The notes under the pieces were generated by a model, which searched no databases, had not been told where the DNA came from, and worked only from the letters and a program-made list of their open reading frames with translations. A stretch of 64,000 nt of DNA from Reddybacter sp041622675 (GTDB lineage Bacteria; Pseudomonadota; Gammaproteobacteria; Pseudomonadales; Porticoccaceae), in NCBI GenBank assembly GCA_041622675.1, contig JBFJYH010000007.1:1-64000 (forward strand), read 5' to 3'. The stretch's first letter is position 1, and every line of letters begins with the position of its first letter. Positions 44,491-52,732 of this stretch are shown one piece after another. The translations under genes and the position numbers were made by a program.

Positions 44491-44649
44491 TTAATACATA
44501 TTCTCTAGGCACTCGGGCACTTCTTCTGACGTTGCAGCCTCAAGCATACACATCGTGTCCTTTACCTGAACACCCCAATAAACGCCCCAGCCGACAATGA
44601 TAACTATCGAAAATATCGCTGCAAGTTTTCCTAATATTTTTGTTTTCAT
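44491..44649 (-). CDS. 52-residue single-helix membrane protein
   Basis: A short gene below usual annotation cut-offs. It reads MKTKILGKLAAIFSIVIIVG then WGVYWGVQVKDTMCMLEAAT and ends SEEVPECLENMY. One membrane helix (about 9-28) is flanked by an N-terminal Lys-rich start and an acidic C-terminus with two cysteines (Cys34, Cys47), which would be periplasmic under the positive-inside rule. The ribosome site GAGGGTGGTTC is strong. It follows two DUF6644-like genes on the same strand with a 33-base gap, so it is probably their third operon member. Function unknown. Confidence 0.75.
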   Translation of the reverse strand: MKTKILGKLAAIFSIVIIVGWGVYWGVQVKDTMCMLEAATSEEVPECLENMY

Positions 44650-44682
44650 GAACCACCCTCAAAATGAAGACCGATTAAATTT

Positions 44683-45189
44683 TTATGAAAATCCAATCCA
44701 GCGACCATTTGCTGCCACACTAAACCAAATTAACAGACTAGCCAAAGCCACTAACTTAACTACCCACGGCTCTACTGCGTCAGATTTTGGACCAGTAGAA
44801 GCAATTGACTCTGGAGCACGGTTATAAACAGCGCTGCGAAAGCTCAACATAAAGACAACACCCATTGCCAAGCCCGCCATCTTCGCCCAGAAAAAAGAAT
44901 TGTAAGCTAGCTTCATTGCTATCGCAGAAGATTCATAAATACCGGACAACACAATCCCAACAAGACCGATATAGATCCATTTTTTTGTGTTTTGGATAAT
45001 AACATCTGAGGGTACGCCTTTAAGAACAATATTGAGCATACGCAAGTCACCAAGGATAATCATACCAACGAGCATAATCATACTAAGGATATGGACAGCC
45101 TGAACCAGCGAAAATAAGCCAGCATAGGTCTTAGCAAAACTGGCTAACGAAGAGGCGTCTAGCCATTCAAAAAAAGGAACTACATTCAT
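44683..45189 (-). CDS. DUF6644-like four-helix membrane protein (B)
   Basis: 168 residues from ATG (GGGGGAAG eight bases upstream); a GTG at 45204 is the alternative. About four membrane helices. The first contains HILSMIMLVGMIILGDLRMLN, the motif H-x-L...GM...DLR-x-L shared with the protein encoded immediately upstream, so the two are paralogues. Only one histidine is visible, so it could not bind a bis-His heme alone. Assigned to the uncharacterised DUF6644 group from memory. Read with the upstream and downstream genes. Confidence 0.75.
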   Translation of the reverse strand: MNVVPFFEWLDASSLASFAKTYAGLFSLVQAVHILSMIMLVGMIILGDLRMLNIVLKGVPSDVIIQNTKKWIYIGLVGIVLSGIYESSAIAMKLAYNSFFWAKMAGLAMGVVFMLSFRSAVYNRAPESIASTGPKSDAVEPWVVKLVALASLLIWFSVAANGRWIGFS

Positions 45190-45261
45190 TTCTACTTCCC
45201 CCACAGGGCCTTAACTTAAAATACTTTATAAACTTTATATTAATGGATGAGCTGCTTAGAA

Positions 45262-45837
45262 TTACTCAAATGCCGCCAATTCATTAACGCAGCCCGCCGC
45301 CCAGTACATGAAGTAAGGCATCTCTTTGTGACAATCCCACCAGTCATACGCCATGTTACGGCCGCACACGACGACTAAAGCCCAAAGAGACAGAGAGAGG
45401 CCAGCACCAACACGTATACGTTTCGGGGGCACAGGATCCTTATCCCACGCCAAATCTGCCGATCTAGTCATATTGCGAATCAATAATGCATTGATACCTG
45501 CCGCAATTAGTAGTACAACTTTAATCCGAAACCATATACTTTGTGTCGAGCGAACAGGAATTGCAAAATACAGAAGAACACCACTGATAATCATCACAGC
45601 AAAGCCTATCATCATAGGCTTATCGAGCCGCTCCATAAGTGTAGAAGCTGGCAATTCTTTAAACGCCACGCCTAACAAACGCAAGTCGATCACGAGTAGC
45701 ATGCCGAGAAAGAGTGTGAGCGTGAGCACATGCGTGCCCTCGACCCAACCATAGGCATATATAGCCTCATGCAAATTTGTGCTCGCCTGAAAACCATCAA
45801 GCCATGTTGCAAATTCAAAAAGCAGCTCGTTGAGCAT
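45262..45837 (-). CDS. DUF6644-like four-helix membrane protein (A)
   Basis: 191 residues from ATG (GGGGA nine bases upstream). About four membrane helices with THVLTLTLFLGMLLVIDLRLLG, the motif shared with its neighbour. A second histidine follows a cysteine near the C-terminus (WWDCHKEMPYF). A TTGTGT-17-TAATAA pair (45867-45895, minus) could be the promoter. Divergent from the secreted paralogue gene at 46122. Function unknown; a CopD-like or cytochrome-b-like role is conceivable. Confidence 0.75.
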   Translation of the reverse strand: MLNELLFEFATWLDGFQASTNLHEAIYAYGWVEGTHVLTLTLFLGMLLVIDLRLLGVAFKELPASTLMERLDKPMMIGFAVMIISGVLLYFAIPVRSTQSIWFRIKVVLLIAAGINALLIRNMTRSADLAWDKDPVPPKRIRVGAGLSLSLWALVVVCGRNMAYDWWDCHKEMPYFMYWAAGCVNELAAFE

Positions 45838-46121
45838 TGTTTCATTCCCCAAAATTTAGATGCTTATTATTACCTAAAACCTACTTACCACACAATTGAT
45901 GTAACACAACGATCTTACTAGAAAACGAACAGTCGATCGAGTCCTGAAGCGCCATATTACTCGACACACTGCCTAGTAAAATTCCAGCATGGACACCAAA
46001 ACACTAAAATGGGTTTTATTTACTCTTAAATAACAGACTTCATTTGCCCATGGCTTCCCATGTGCGCATTAGGTGGGTTATCCTTACGTATTCGATAAAA
46101 AAACTATGGGAAGCTTAACTT

Positions 46122-46973
46122 GTGAATTTACATTCTATGCGGAAAATAACTCTGCTATCCGTACTGTCAATTATGTCCACGGGCGCCCTTGCCACGGACA
46201 ACAACTACAAAGCACCGCGAGCCAGTGATGGTGTTCATCCAGATCTCAACGGTATCTGGCAAGTCATGAATGAAGCCAATTATGATATAGAAATGCATAT
46301 GGCCCGCCCCGCGATGGCACTGCGCGATGGCCCTGCAGGTCCTATCCCCGCAAAAGACGTTCTCAAGCTGGGCGCAGTTGGCGCCGTCCCCCCTAGCTTG
46401 GGTGTTGTTGAAGGTGGAAAAATCCCCTACACACCTGAGGCACTTGCCATAAAGAAAGAGAACCAACTGCACTGGCTTGAGCGAGATCCGGAGATAAAAT
46501 GCTATCTTCCCGGAGTCCCCCGAGCCACTTATATCCCACAACCTTTCCAGATCTTTCAAGGTGATGACTCCATATTCATGACCTACCAATATGCTGGCGC
46601 CGATCGGGATATTTTCATGAAAGATCCAGGCCCCGCTCCCGTTGATAGCTGGATGGGGCAATCTGTTGCCAGATGGGAAGGCGAGACGCTCGTTATTGAT
46701 GTCACAGGTCAAAATGCATCAACTTGGTTCGACCGCTCTGGCAATCACCACAGCGAACAACTGCATGTAGAAGAGCGCTATACGATGACTGGACCCAACC
46801 ATATGCAGTATGAAGCCACAATCACTGACCCTCAGACATTTACTAGGCCTTGGAAAATCAGCATGCCCCTTTACCGTCGAATGGAGCCCAACATACAAAT
46901 ACTGGATTTCAAATGTGTCGAATTCGTTGAAGAACTAATCTACGGCGACCTACGCGCAAAACCTCTTGACTAA
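46122..46973 (+). CDS. Secreted protein of the same unnamed family (paralogue B)
   Basis: 283 residues. GTG start chosen because GGGAAG sits eight bases upstream; an ATG five codons on is possible. A signal peptide (MRKITLLSVLSIMSTGALA) precedes YKAPRASDGVHPDLNGIW. Shared blocks with the 42.5 kb lipoprotein: APR.S.G..DL.GIW, RWEGETLVIDVTGQN, EERYTMTGPNHMQYEATITDPQTFTRPWKISMPL. It lacks the lipobox, so it should be free in the periplasm or secreted. Followed 66 bases later by a DUF6152 gene. Confidence 0.85.
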   Translation: MNLHSMRKITLLSVLSIMSTGALATDNNYKAPRASDGVHPDLNGIWQVMNEANYDIEMHMARPAMALRDGPAGPIPAKDVLKLGAVGAVPPSLGVVEGGKIPYTPEALAIKKENQLHWLERDPEIKCYLPGVPRATYIPQPFQIFQGDDSIFMTYQYAGADRDIFMKDPGPAPVDSWMGQSVARWEGETLVIDVTGQNASTWFDRSGNHHSEQLHVEERYTMTGPNHMQYEATITDPQTFTRPWKISMPLYRRMEPNIQILDFKCVEFVEELIYGDLRAKPLD

Positions 46974-47039
46974 CTAATCAAGAAATTTGTAGTGCTACCA
47001 TTTAGTTTTTATATACTTTTGTAACCAGAGGTCACTCTT

Positions 47040-47465
47040 ATGTCTTTCAAGAAAATAGCTACAGCCGCCGGATTAACGCTGGGCGCGCTAGTCTCCGCGC
47101 AATCAAATGCTCACCATGCATTTGGCGCAGAATTTGACGCCGATTCCCCACTTACGTTACGCGGTTCAGTGGTCCGAATCGAGTGGGTAAACCCTCACGC
47201 TTGGTTCCATATAGAAGTCACTACCGCTGAAGGTGAAAAAGAAGCCTGGAGAATCGAAGGCGGCACCCCCAATACATTATTGCGCAGAGGCATTAACAAG
47301 CGATCCATTGCTATCGGCACTGAAATTGTCGTAGAAGGCTACCAAGCCAAGGATCGTAGTAACAGCGCCAATGGCCGCAATATTACCCTCGCCAACGGCA
47401 AGAAGATGTTCATGGGCTCATCCGGTACTGGCGCACCTGACGACGGCGCTGATCCAGGCCGATAA
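47040..47465 (+). CDS. DUF6152-like periplasmic protein
   Basis: 141 residues with signal peptide (MSFKKIATAAGLTLGALVSAQSNA) and the family motif AHHAFGAEFDADSPLTLRGSVVRIEWVNPHAWFHIEV. The fold is probably a small beta-barrel (OB-like). The N-terminal His pair after the cleavage site (HHAF) is a plausible metal site, by inference only. GAGGT precedes the ATG. Second gene of a three-gene run with a secreted protein and a cytochrome. Confidence 0.83.
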   Translation: MSFKKIATAAGLTLGALVSAQSNAHHAFGAEFDADSPLTLRGSVVRIEWVNPHAWFHIEVTTAEGEKEAWRIEGGTPNTLLRRGINKRSIAIGTEIVVEGYQAKDRSNSANGRNITLANGKKMFMGSSGTGAPDDGADPGR

Positions 47466-47486
47466 ACTAAACAGGACGCACTGTAA

Positions 47487-47984
47487 GTGAAGCTCTACAA
47501 ACTCGCATCTTTTGTACTTTTGTTTGGTTCTCTTTTCGGCTGTAGCCCAGACGAGCGGATAGCTTTACCAGAAGCACAGAAAGGTACTAGTGTTTACAAA
47601 CTGAGTGGTGACGTCAAACACATCATGCAATGGGTCCTCGATCCCGCGGTTGATGGCATTTGGGGCTCGGCGGGCACTATTATTACCGCCGACGGCTCCA
47701 AAGAACTCGCCCCAACGACGGATGAAGGCTGGCTAGCCGTAGAGCATAGCGCTGCGGTCGTAGCTGCCAGTGGAAATTTGCTATTAATGCCTGGGCGGGC
47801 TGTCGACGATGAGGGCTGGAGAAATATTTCTCAAGGCCTCGTTGAAGCCGGCCTAGTGGCGCAGGCGGCAGCAAAAAACCAAGATTCTGATGCCCTGTTT
47901 GACGCCGGCGGACAAATCTACCGCATCTGTAAAGCGTGTCACTCAGTTTACATTCAAGGTGAAGAGGCGCCGGACATCCTCTAA
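47487..47984 (+). CDS. c-type cytochrome lipoprotein
   Basis: 165 residues. GTG start; signal peptide MKLYKLASFVLLFGSLFGC with lipobox Cys19, so it is anchored in a membrane facing the periplasm. Heme c motif CKACH (Cys148, Cys151, His152) lies close to the C-terminus; one heme only. The preceding helices resemble the four-helix cytochrome c' class in heme position, a suggestion rather than an assignment. Last of the three plus-strand genes, followed by a strong terminator. Confidence 0.85.
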   Translation: MKLYKLASFVLLFGSLFGCSPDERIALPEAQKGTSVYKLSGDVKHIMQWVLDPAVDGIWGSAGTIITADGSKELAPTTDEGWLAVEHSAAVVAASGNLLLMPGRAVDDEGWRNISQGLVEAGLVAQAAAKNQDSDALFDAGGQIYRICKACHSVYIQGEEAPDIL

Positions 47985-48012
47985 CAGCCTGAGCCACTCA
48001 AGATGAACAACT

Positions 48013-48056
48013 CTGATTAAGTTACAAAGGTATCATCGTGTAACTTAATCAGTTTT
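48013..48056 (+). terminator. Strong intrinsic terminator after the cytochrome gene
   Basis: CTGATTAAGTTACA (48013-48026) pairs perfectly over 14 bases with TGTAACTTAATCAG (48039-48052), loop 12 bases, then TTTT. It separates this run from the convergent genes at 48.1-49.5 kb. Confidence 0.85.
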
Positions 48057-48123
48057 ACTAATTCCAAGCCCCTAATCTCCCCCGCCCAAAGACCTACCGG
48101 CCTTTGTTAACAACACCTTTCTA

Positions 48124-48732
48124 TTACTTCATTATCTGTTTTTTCACAAAGCCATCTCGAAATTCAAGACTTTTGGTATAAAAGCCGGCCGTCTGCAAGG
48201 TAACTGTCACAGACTTAGACCCATGATTGGCCCAAAACCAGCCGTGAATCCCTTCAAAAGGAGCGATAAAAGTACCTGATTCCCTACCCCCCTCGCCTTC
48301 ACTATAGCTCTCCACATAGGCCTCACTATCTTGAGCCTCAGTATCTTGAGATTCGCCATGAAAATCGAACGATACACTACGCGCCTCACCATTACTGGTC
48401 TCGGTAACAGCCCAGTGATAAACCATACTGCTTCCTTCTCTCAGTGCATATTTGTATTCAACGAATTCAAAGGGGAGTAATTCAAAGGACACACTATTTT
48501 GGTGAAAAGCAGTATCTTCCTTATTGACTGTCTCGACACTAATAGTGGCCATTTGCGATAAGCCTGAAATGCCTAGAATGCCTCCTACTCCGAGAGGATC
48601 ACGATTAAACTCAGCTGGTAAAATAAAGGCGACTAAAATCGCTGCGGCCAAAACCAGGGCTAGTAAAGACCCAAATAAAATTCTGCTTCTACTAGCTTCG
48701 AAAACTTCTATTTGCGATGTCTTTGTACTCAT
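48124..48732 (-). CDS. Membrane-anchored periplasmic protein next to HupE
   Basis: 202 residues from an ATG with GAGG nine bases upstream (an earlier start at 48771 is weaker). Short cytosolic N-terminus MSTKTSQIEVFEASRSR, one membrane helix (about 17-38), then a periplasmic domain with FELLPFEFVEYKYALREGSSMVYHWAV and EGIHGWFWANHGSKSVTVTLQTAGFY. Such 'transmembrane anchor' proteins often sit beside HupE/UreJ genes in marine bacteria. 26 bases after the HupE gene, same transcript. Function unknown. Confidence 0.78.
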   Translation of the reverse strand: MSTKTSQIEVFEASRSRILFGSLLALVLAAAILVAFILPAEFNRDPLGVGGILGISGLSQMATISVETVNKEDTAFHQNSVSFELLPFEFVEYKYALREGSSMVYHWAVTETSNGEARSVSFDFHGESQDTEAQDSEAYVESYSEGEGGRESGTFIAPFEGIHGWFWANHGSKSVTVTLQTAGFYTKSLEFRDGFVKKQIMK

Positions 48733-48758
48733 ATTTTTACCTCTGTAGATTCGCTTAT

Positions 48759-49517
48759 TTATGCCCACCAATAAGCAGACAGCTGGTAACCCGCCAATAG
48801 AAAACCGAGGCTCATCAAGACCGTGTTAGCCACAAACGCCTGTTTTTGGAAACTATTACATTGACGCCAGCGTCCCAAAATCATCACGATACATGCCAGC
48901 CCAAGGGCCTGACCGATTTCCACACCGACATTAAAGCTCAGCATGTTAATGACCAAACTATCAGCAGATAACGATAGGTCCTGCAACTTAGTTGCTAGAC
49001 CCAAGCCATGAAAAAAACCAAAAAGTAGTACGGCCACTTTCGGGTTTATCACACACCCAAAGACTTGCTTAAAGCCGTTCATGTTCTCAAACGCTTTATA
49101 GGCCACAGAAAGACCAATAATCGCGTCAATCAAGGAGGCGTTAACATGCCACTCCAATAGGACTCCACCCATCAGAGTAATACTATGACCGAGTGTAAAA
49201 AGGCTCACATACAGGACAACATCTTTCAGGCGGCGCAAAAAAAACACCACGCCCACCAGATACAATAAATGGTCATAACCAGTCATCATATGCTTGGCGC
49301 CAAGATACATGTAAGGAATTACCGCTAGACCATCTAGACCCTCGACAAATCGCGCATTAGCGCTAGATAAATCATGGGCATCAGCCCAGGAAGAAACAAA
49401 CACCAACAAAACAGCTAGATATAAATTCGCTAACTTAGCGTTTAATAAGTGCTTGATTGAGCCACTACTATAGGAACATGGTTTTCTCATAGCTATTGTA
49501 CTGCTACCCTCGGTCAT
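48759..49517 (-). CDS. HupE/UreJ-type membrane protein
   Basis: 252 residues with about seven hydrophobic segments. Metal-permease-like histidines: KHMMTGYDHLLYLVGVVFF, FTLGHSITLMGGVL and LLFGFFHGLGLATKL, the arrangement of HupE/UreJ nickel-related proteins. The N-terminus may start at an ATG nine codons later, followed by a signal-like helix ending WADAHDL. Metal specificity cannot be told. Divergent from the aldolase gene. Confidence 0.85.
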   Translation of the reverse strand: MTEGSSTIAMRKPCSYSSGSIKHLLNAKLANLYLAVLLVFVSSWADAHDLSSANARFVEGLDGLAVIPYMYLGAKHMMTGYDHLLYLVGVVFFLRRLKDVVLYVSLFTLGHSITLMGGVLLEWHVNASLIDAIIGLSVAYKAFENMNGFKQVFGCVINPKVAVLLFGFFHGLGLATKLQDLSLSADSLVINMLSFNVGVEIGQALGLACIVMILGRWRQCNSFQKQAFVANTVLMSLGFLLAGYQLSAYWWA

Positions 49518-49730
49518 TCAATACTCGTCGTTGGAAGACAATTTTGTATTCTAACAGTAGATAAGCCTCAGAAATAACAGCACGTACAGACGAGATACAG
49601 CGACCTGGCTCTGTCGCGCTGAGCTCAATCTATTCCCTACCTTCCATATGCTAAGCTCTACATAAAAACCACTACAGTACTTAAGCACACTACAAACAGC
49701 TAGCCATCAGAGAGTAGCGAGGTATTCGAC

Positions 49731-50522
49731 ATGAATGAGACGGTGAACTCCATTGTTATGACACCACATGGCTACAGTCAACCGGGGTCAAATTTTAAAT
49801 CCGTTGCCGGAGAACGCTTACACCGCAAACAAAGGCTCACCGCTGCCTTCCGCTTGTTTGGCAAATTTGGTTTTGACGAGGGAGCGGCCGGTCATATCAC
49901 CGTGCGTGATCCGGAGCATCCCGACCACTTTTGGGTCAACCCCTTTGGTGTCTCCTTTAAAAAAATTAAACTGTCACAGCTATTACTGGTCAATGAACGC
50001 GGTGAAATCATCGAAGGAGAAGGACTACTAAACGGGGCCGCCTTTACAATCCATGGCAATATTCACGCCACCCGCCCCGATGTCATTGCCGCCGCTCATG
50101 CCCACTCAATTTACGGTAAAAGCTGGTCGAGTCTTGGCAAAAAACTCGATCCCATCACTCAAGACGCCTGTGCTTTTTATAAAGACCATGCACTTTTCGA
50201 TGATTTTACTGGCGTAGTGCTCGACATGAACGAAGGTCAACGCATCGCCACAGCTCTTGGCGAGAACAAGGCCTGCATTTTACAAAACCACGGCCTGCTC
50301 ACCGTCGGAGCCAGTGTCGATGCTGCCGCCTGGTGGTTTATCACAATGGAACGTAGTTGCCAAGCTCAACTACTGGCCGAAGCCGCAGGGACACCCAAAT
50401 TGATACGCCCCGATATTGCCCGGCTCACCTATAAAACAGTAGGCAGTGAAGCATCGGCACAGTTCGCCTTTCAATCCCTGTACGACGTAATAACGCACGA
50501 GCAAGCTGATATGTTTGACTGA
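49731..50522 (+). CDS. Class II aldolase/adducin family protein
   Basis: 263 residues. Zinc-site histidines in AAHAHSIYGKSWSSL and the later QNHGLLTVGASVDAAAWWFITMER, plus LFGKFGFDEGAAGHITVRDP at the front, are typical of the family, which cleaves or epimerises sugar or hydroxy-acid phosphates, although many members are uncharacterised. Substrate unknown. Followed by an SLC13-type permease on the same strand. Confidence 0.9.
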   Translation: MNETVNSIVMTPHGYSQPGSNFKSVAGERLHRKQRLTAAFRLFGKFGFDEGAAGHITVRDPEHPDHFWVNPFGVSFKKIKLSQLLLVNERGEIIEGEGLLNGAAFTIHGNIHATRPDVIAAAHAHSIYGKSWSSLGKKLDPITQDACAFYKDHALFDDFTGVVLDMNEGQRIATALGENKACILQNHGLLTVGASVDAAAWWFITMERSCQAQLLAEAAGTPKLIRPDIARLTYKTVGSEASAQFAFQSLYDVITHEQADMFD

Positions 50523-50676
50523 GTTTACCCCACCATTGTTTTGTTAAATCTTGCAAAATACTCAGTCTATTCTCTTTAGGTGGGCAACCCCTCGTCACCA
50601 TAAAATTTATGACGCGGCGAATACTGGCCAAGAATGCACTAAGCGCTGGCAACATTTTATCTTTAGAGATAAAAAT

Positions 50677-52413
50677 ATGAATTTTGAACAAGTCACCGTC
50701 ACACTCTGCCTGACAGGTATTATTATCGGCCTGGGCGCGACACGTATTCGCCCCGCATTTCTCTTTAGCAGCGCTATTACCCTTCTCTATTTATTGGACA
50801 TGATCAGTCTCAATGACGCTTTAAAGCACTACACTAACGAAGCCCTCGCGACATTAGTCCTCCTTATCATACTGGTTCTCGCCATTGAAAAAACCCAACT
50901 CTTTACCCGCCTTGGGCAGCGGGTACTTAATGGTAGTTATCGACTTGCCTTACTCAAACTCGGGTTCACAGCCGGGCTCGTTTCATCGATTAGCAACAAC
51001 ACCGCAGTTGTTGCCTCCCTCATGAGCAGCATCAAAAACCAGAGCAAACTGCCCCCCTCACGGCTGCTTATCCCACTCTCCTATGCTTCAATTTGGGGAG
51101 GCACACTTACCCTAGTCGGCACTTCAACCAATTTGGTACTTAACGGTTTAGTCCTCGAAAATGGCTTACCTGGTCTCTCTATGTTCGATTTTACTGCGAT
51201 TGGTCTACCCGTTTTTTTGGGGTGCATGGCATTGCTATTAATCATTGCCCCTTGGGTGTTACCCAGCCGGACTGTAGATAACAGCGAAAGCAAAACCTAT
51301 TTCCTCGAGGCTAGAGTACACGCCCTCTCCCCGCTTATCGGCAAATCGCTACTGGATAATGGGTTTCGTAACCTGCTCGACTTGTTTTTGGTCGAAATCA
51401 TCCGTGGACAGCACATCATTACCCCGGTCTCGCCGGAGGAAATTATCGAAGCAGGGGACCTACTAGTTTTCGCAGGGGATATTGAAAACATTCAAACCCT
51501 CAATCAGTTTAAAGGCTTAAGTATTTTTGACAATGACACCGAAGGCCTGACAAATAACCTCAGCGAAGTCGTGGTTAGTCACAATGCCACCATTACTGGA
51601 CGCCCCCTGCGCGAAGTCAATTTCCGCGCCATGTTTGACGCCGCCGTAGTCGCCGTACGGCGCGGCGATCAACGTCTTGCCGGTGGTCTAGGGAAAATCA
51701 CATTGCAGCCCGGTGATAGCTTGGTGCTGGCAACGGGGCACGATTTCCACTCTCGCCACAACCTGGCACGTAACTTTATCGTTCTCGGCGGTGTCAACAC
51801 CAAAGAACACCTACCTGCGAGCACTGAATACGCTATCACTGGCTGCTTTACTGCAGTCATTTTCCTCTCAGCACTGAACGTACTCCCCCTATTTAAAGGC
51901 TTGGTCATCATGCTCGGCGGCCTGATCGTGAGCAAACTCATCAACGTCAATGAAATTCGCCGCCACTTCCCTTTCGAATTAATTATCGTTATTGGCGCCG
52001 CTTTGGGGTTTGCCCAAGTCATGCAAGATTCGGGAGTGGCCATGCTACTCGCCGACCTCATTCTCACCACTCCGGGGGCGCAAGGTACCTACCCAGCACT
52101 CGTTGCTTGCTTCTTACTCACTCTGCTACTCACCGAATTAGTCACCAACAACGCTGCAGCCGTACTTGTCTTTCCGGTCGCCCTGAGCATGGCCGGCCAA
52201 TACAACAGTGACCCCATGCCCTTTATTATGGCTGTGGCCTTTGGCGCCAGTGCGAGTTTTATAACGCCCCATGGTTATCAAACCAACCTTATGGTCTACA
52301 GCGCAGGAAATTATCAGTTGCTAGATTACTTAAAAACCGGTCTGCCGATTTCCGTTCTCTATTCAGTCATTGCCCTTATCACCATTCCCATCGTCTATCC
52401 CTTTTACCCTTAA
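50677..52413 (+). CDS. SLC13-type permease with TrkA-C domains
   Basis: 578 residues from the ATG chosen at the start of the first helix; an upstream frame start adds 42 unlikely residues. N-terminal helices to about residue 190, then two cytosolic RCK_C/TrkA-C domains (about 200-390; ARVHALSPLIGKSLLDNG, HNATITGRPLREVNFRAMFDAAVVAVRRGDQRL), then a second helix block with TELVTNNAAAVLVFPVALS, a conserved ion-transport loop. Such proteins carry sulfate, citrate or other anions with sodium. Probably read with the aldolase gene; an organic acid substrate would fit. Confidence 0.9.
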   Translation: MNFEQVTVTLCLTGIIIGLGATRIRPAFLFSSAITLLYLLDMISLNDALKHYTNEALATLVLLIILVLAIEKTQLFTRLGQRVLNGSYRLALLKLGFTAGLVSSISNNTAVVASLMSSIKNQSKLPPSRLLIPLSYASIWGGTLTLVGTSTNLVLNGLVLENGLPGLSMFDFTAIGLPVFLGCMALLLIIAPWVLPSRTVDNSESKTYFLEARVHALSPLIGKSLLDNGFRNLLDLFLVEIIRGQHIITPVSPEEIIEAGDLLVFAGDIENIQTLNQFKGLSIFDNDTEGLTNNLSEVVVSHNATITGRPLREVNFRAMFDAAVVAVRRGDQRLAGGLGKITLQPGDSLVLATGHDFHSRHNLARNFIVLGGVNTKEHLPASTEYAITGCFTAVIFLSALNVLPLFKGLVIMLGGLIVSKLINVNEIRRHFPFELIIVIGAALGFAQVMQDSGVAMLLADLILTTPGAQGTYPALVACFLLTLLLTELVTNNAAAVLVFPVALSMAGQYNSDPMPFIMAVAFGASASFITPHGYQTNLMVYSAGNYQLLDYLKTGLPISVLYSVIALITIPIVYPFYP

Positions 52414-52471
52414 TCAGGCTCTTGAGCTCAGCCATTCAAACAAGAATTAACGCCCTCCAAGCATCCCACTA

Positions 52472-52500
52472 TTGAGTAGCGCTCCCCCTACCGTTAAGAT
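52472..52500 (+). promoter_or_regulatory. Promoter of tRNA-Arg
   Basis: TTGAGT (52472-52477) and TAAGAT (52495-52500) with a 17-base spacer, 31 bases before the tRNA. Confidence 0.55.
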
Positions 52501-52531
52501 GAGCACCGCATAAACGATACCTGCATCAATT

Positions 52532-52608
52532 GCCCCGGTGGCACAGCTGGATAGCGCGGCCCCCTCCTAAGGGGCAGGTCAGAGGTTCGAATCCTCTCCG
52601 GGGCACCA
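52532..52608 (+). tRNA. tRNA-Arg (anticodon CCU)
   Basis: Acceptor GCCCCGG/CCGGGGC, anticodon stem GCCCC/GGGGC with loop CTCCTAA (anticodon CCT), T arm AGAGGTTCGAATCCTCT, encoded ACCA. A tyrosine integrase starts 183 bases downstream, so the 3' half of this tRNA is the likely phage attachment site. Confidence 0.97.
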
Positions 52609-52646
52609 TATACCTTTTTTACACAGCGTCCTAAATAGCACTAAAT

Positions 52647-52680
52647 CCAATAAAACCAGGGGGTTAACTGGTTTTATTGG
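52647..52680. repeat. 13-bp inverted repeat between tRNA-Arg and integrase
   Basis: CCAATAAAACCAG (52647-52659) and CTGGTTTTATTGG (52668-52680) are perfect inverted copies with an 8-base loop. It may end the tRNA transcript (no U-tract follows) or serve as a binding site near the attachment site. Confidence 0.6.
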
Positions 52681-52685
52681 GTGTC

Positions 52686-52714
52686 TTGCGATCCTGAATA
52701 TTATCGTTTTATAT
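52686..52714 (+). promoter_or_regulatory. Candidate integrase promoter
   Basis: TTGCGA (52686-52691) and TTATAT (52709-52714), 17-base spacer, 77 bases before the chosen integrase ATG; the TGCGCC repeats lie downstream of it. Confidence 0.5.
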
Positions 52715-52732
52715 TGTTTATCTGCTACTCTG

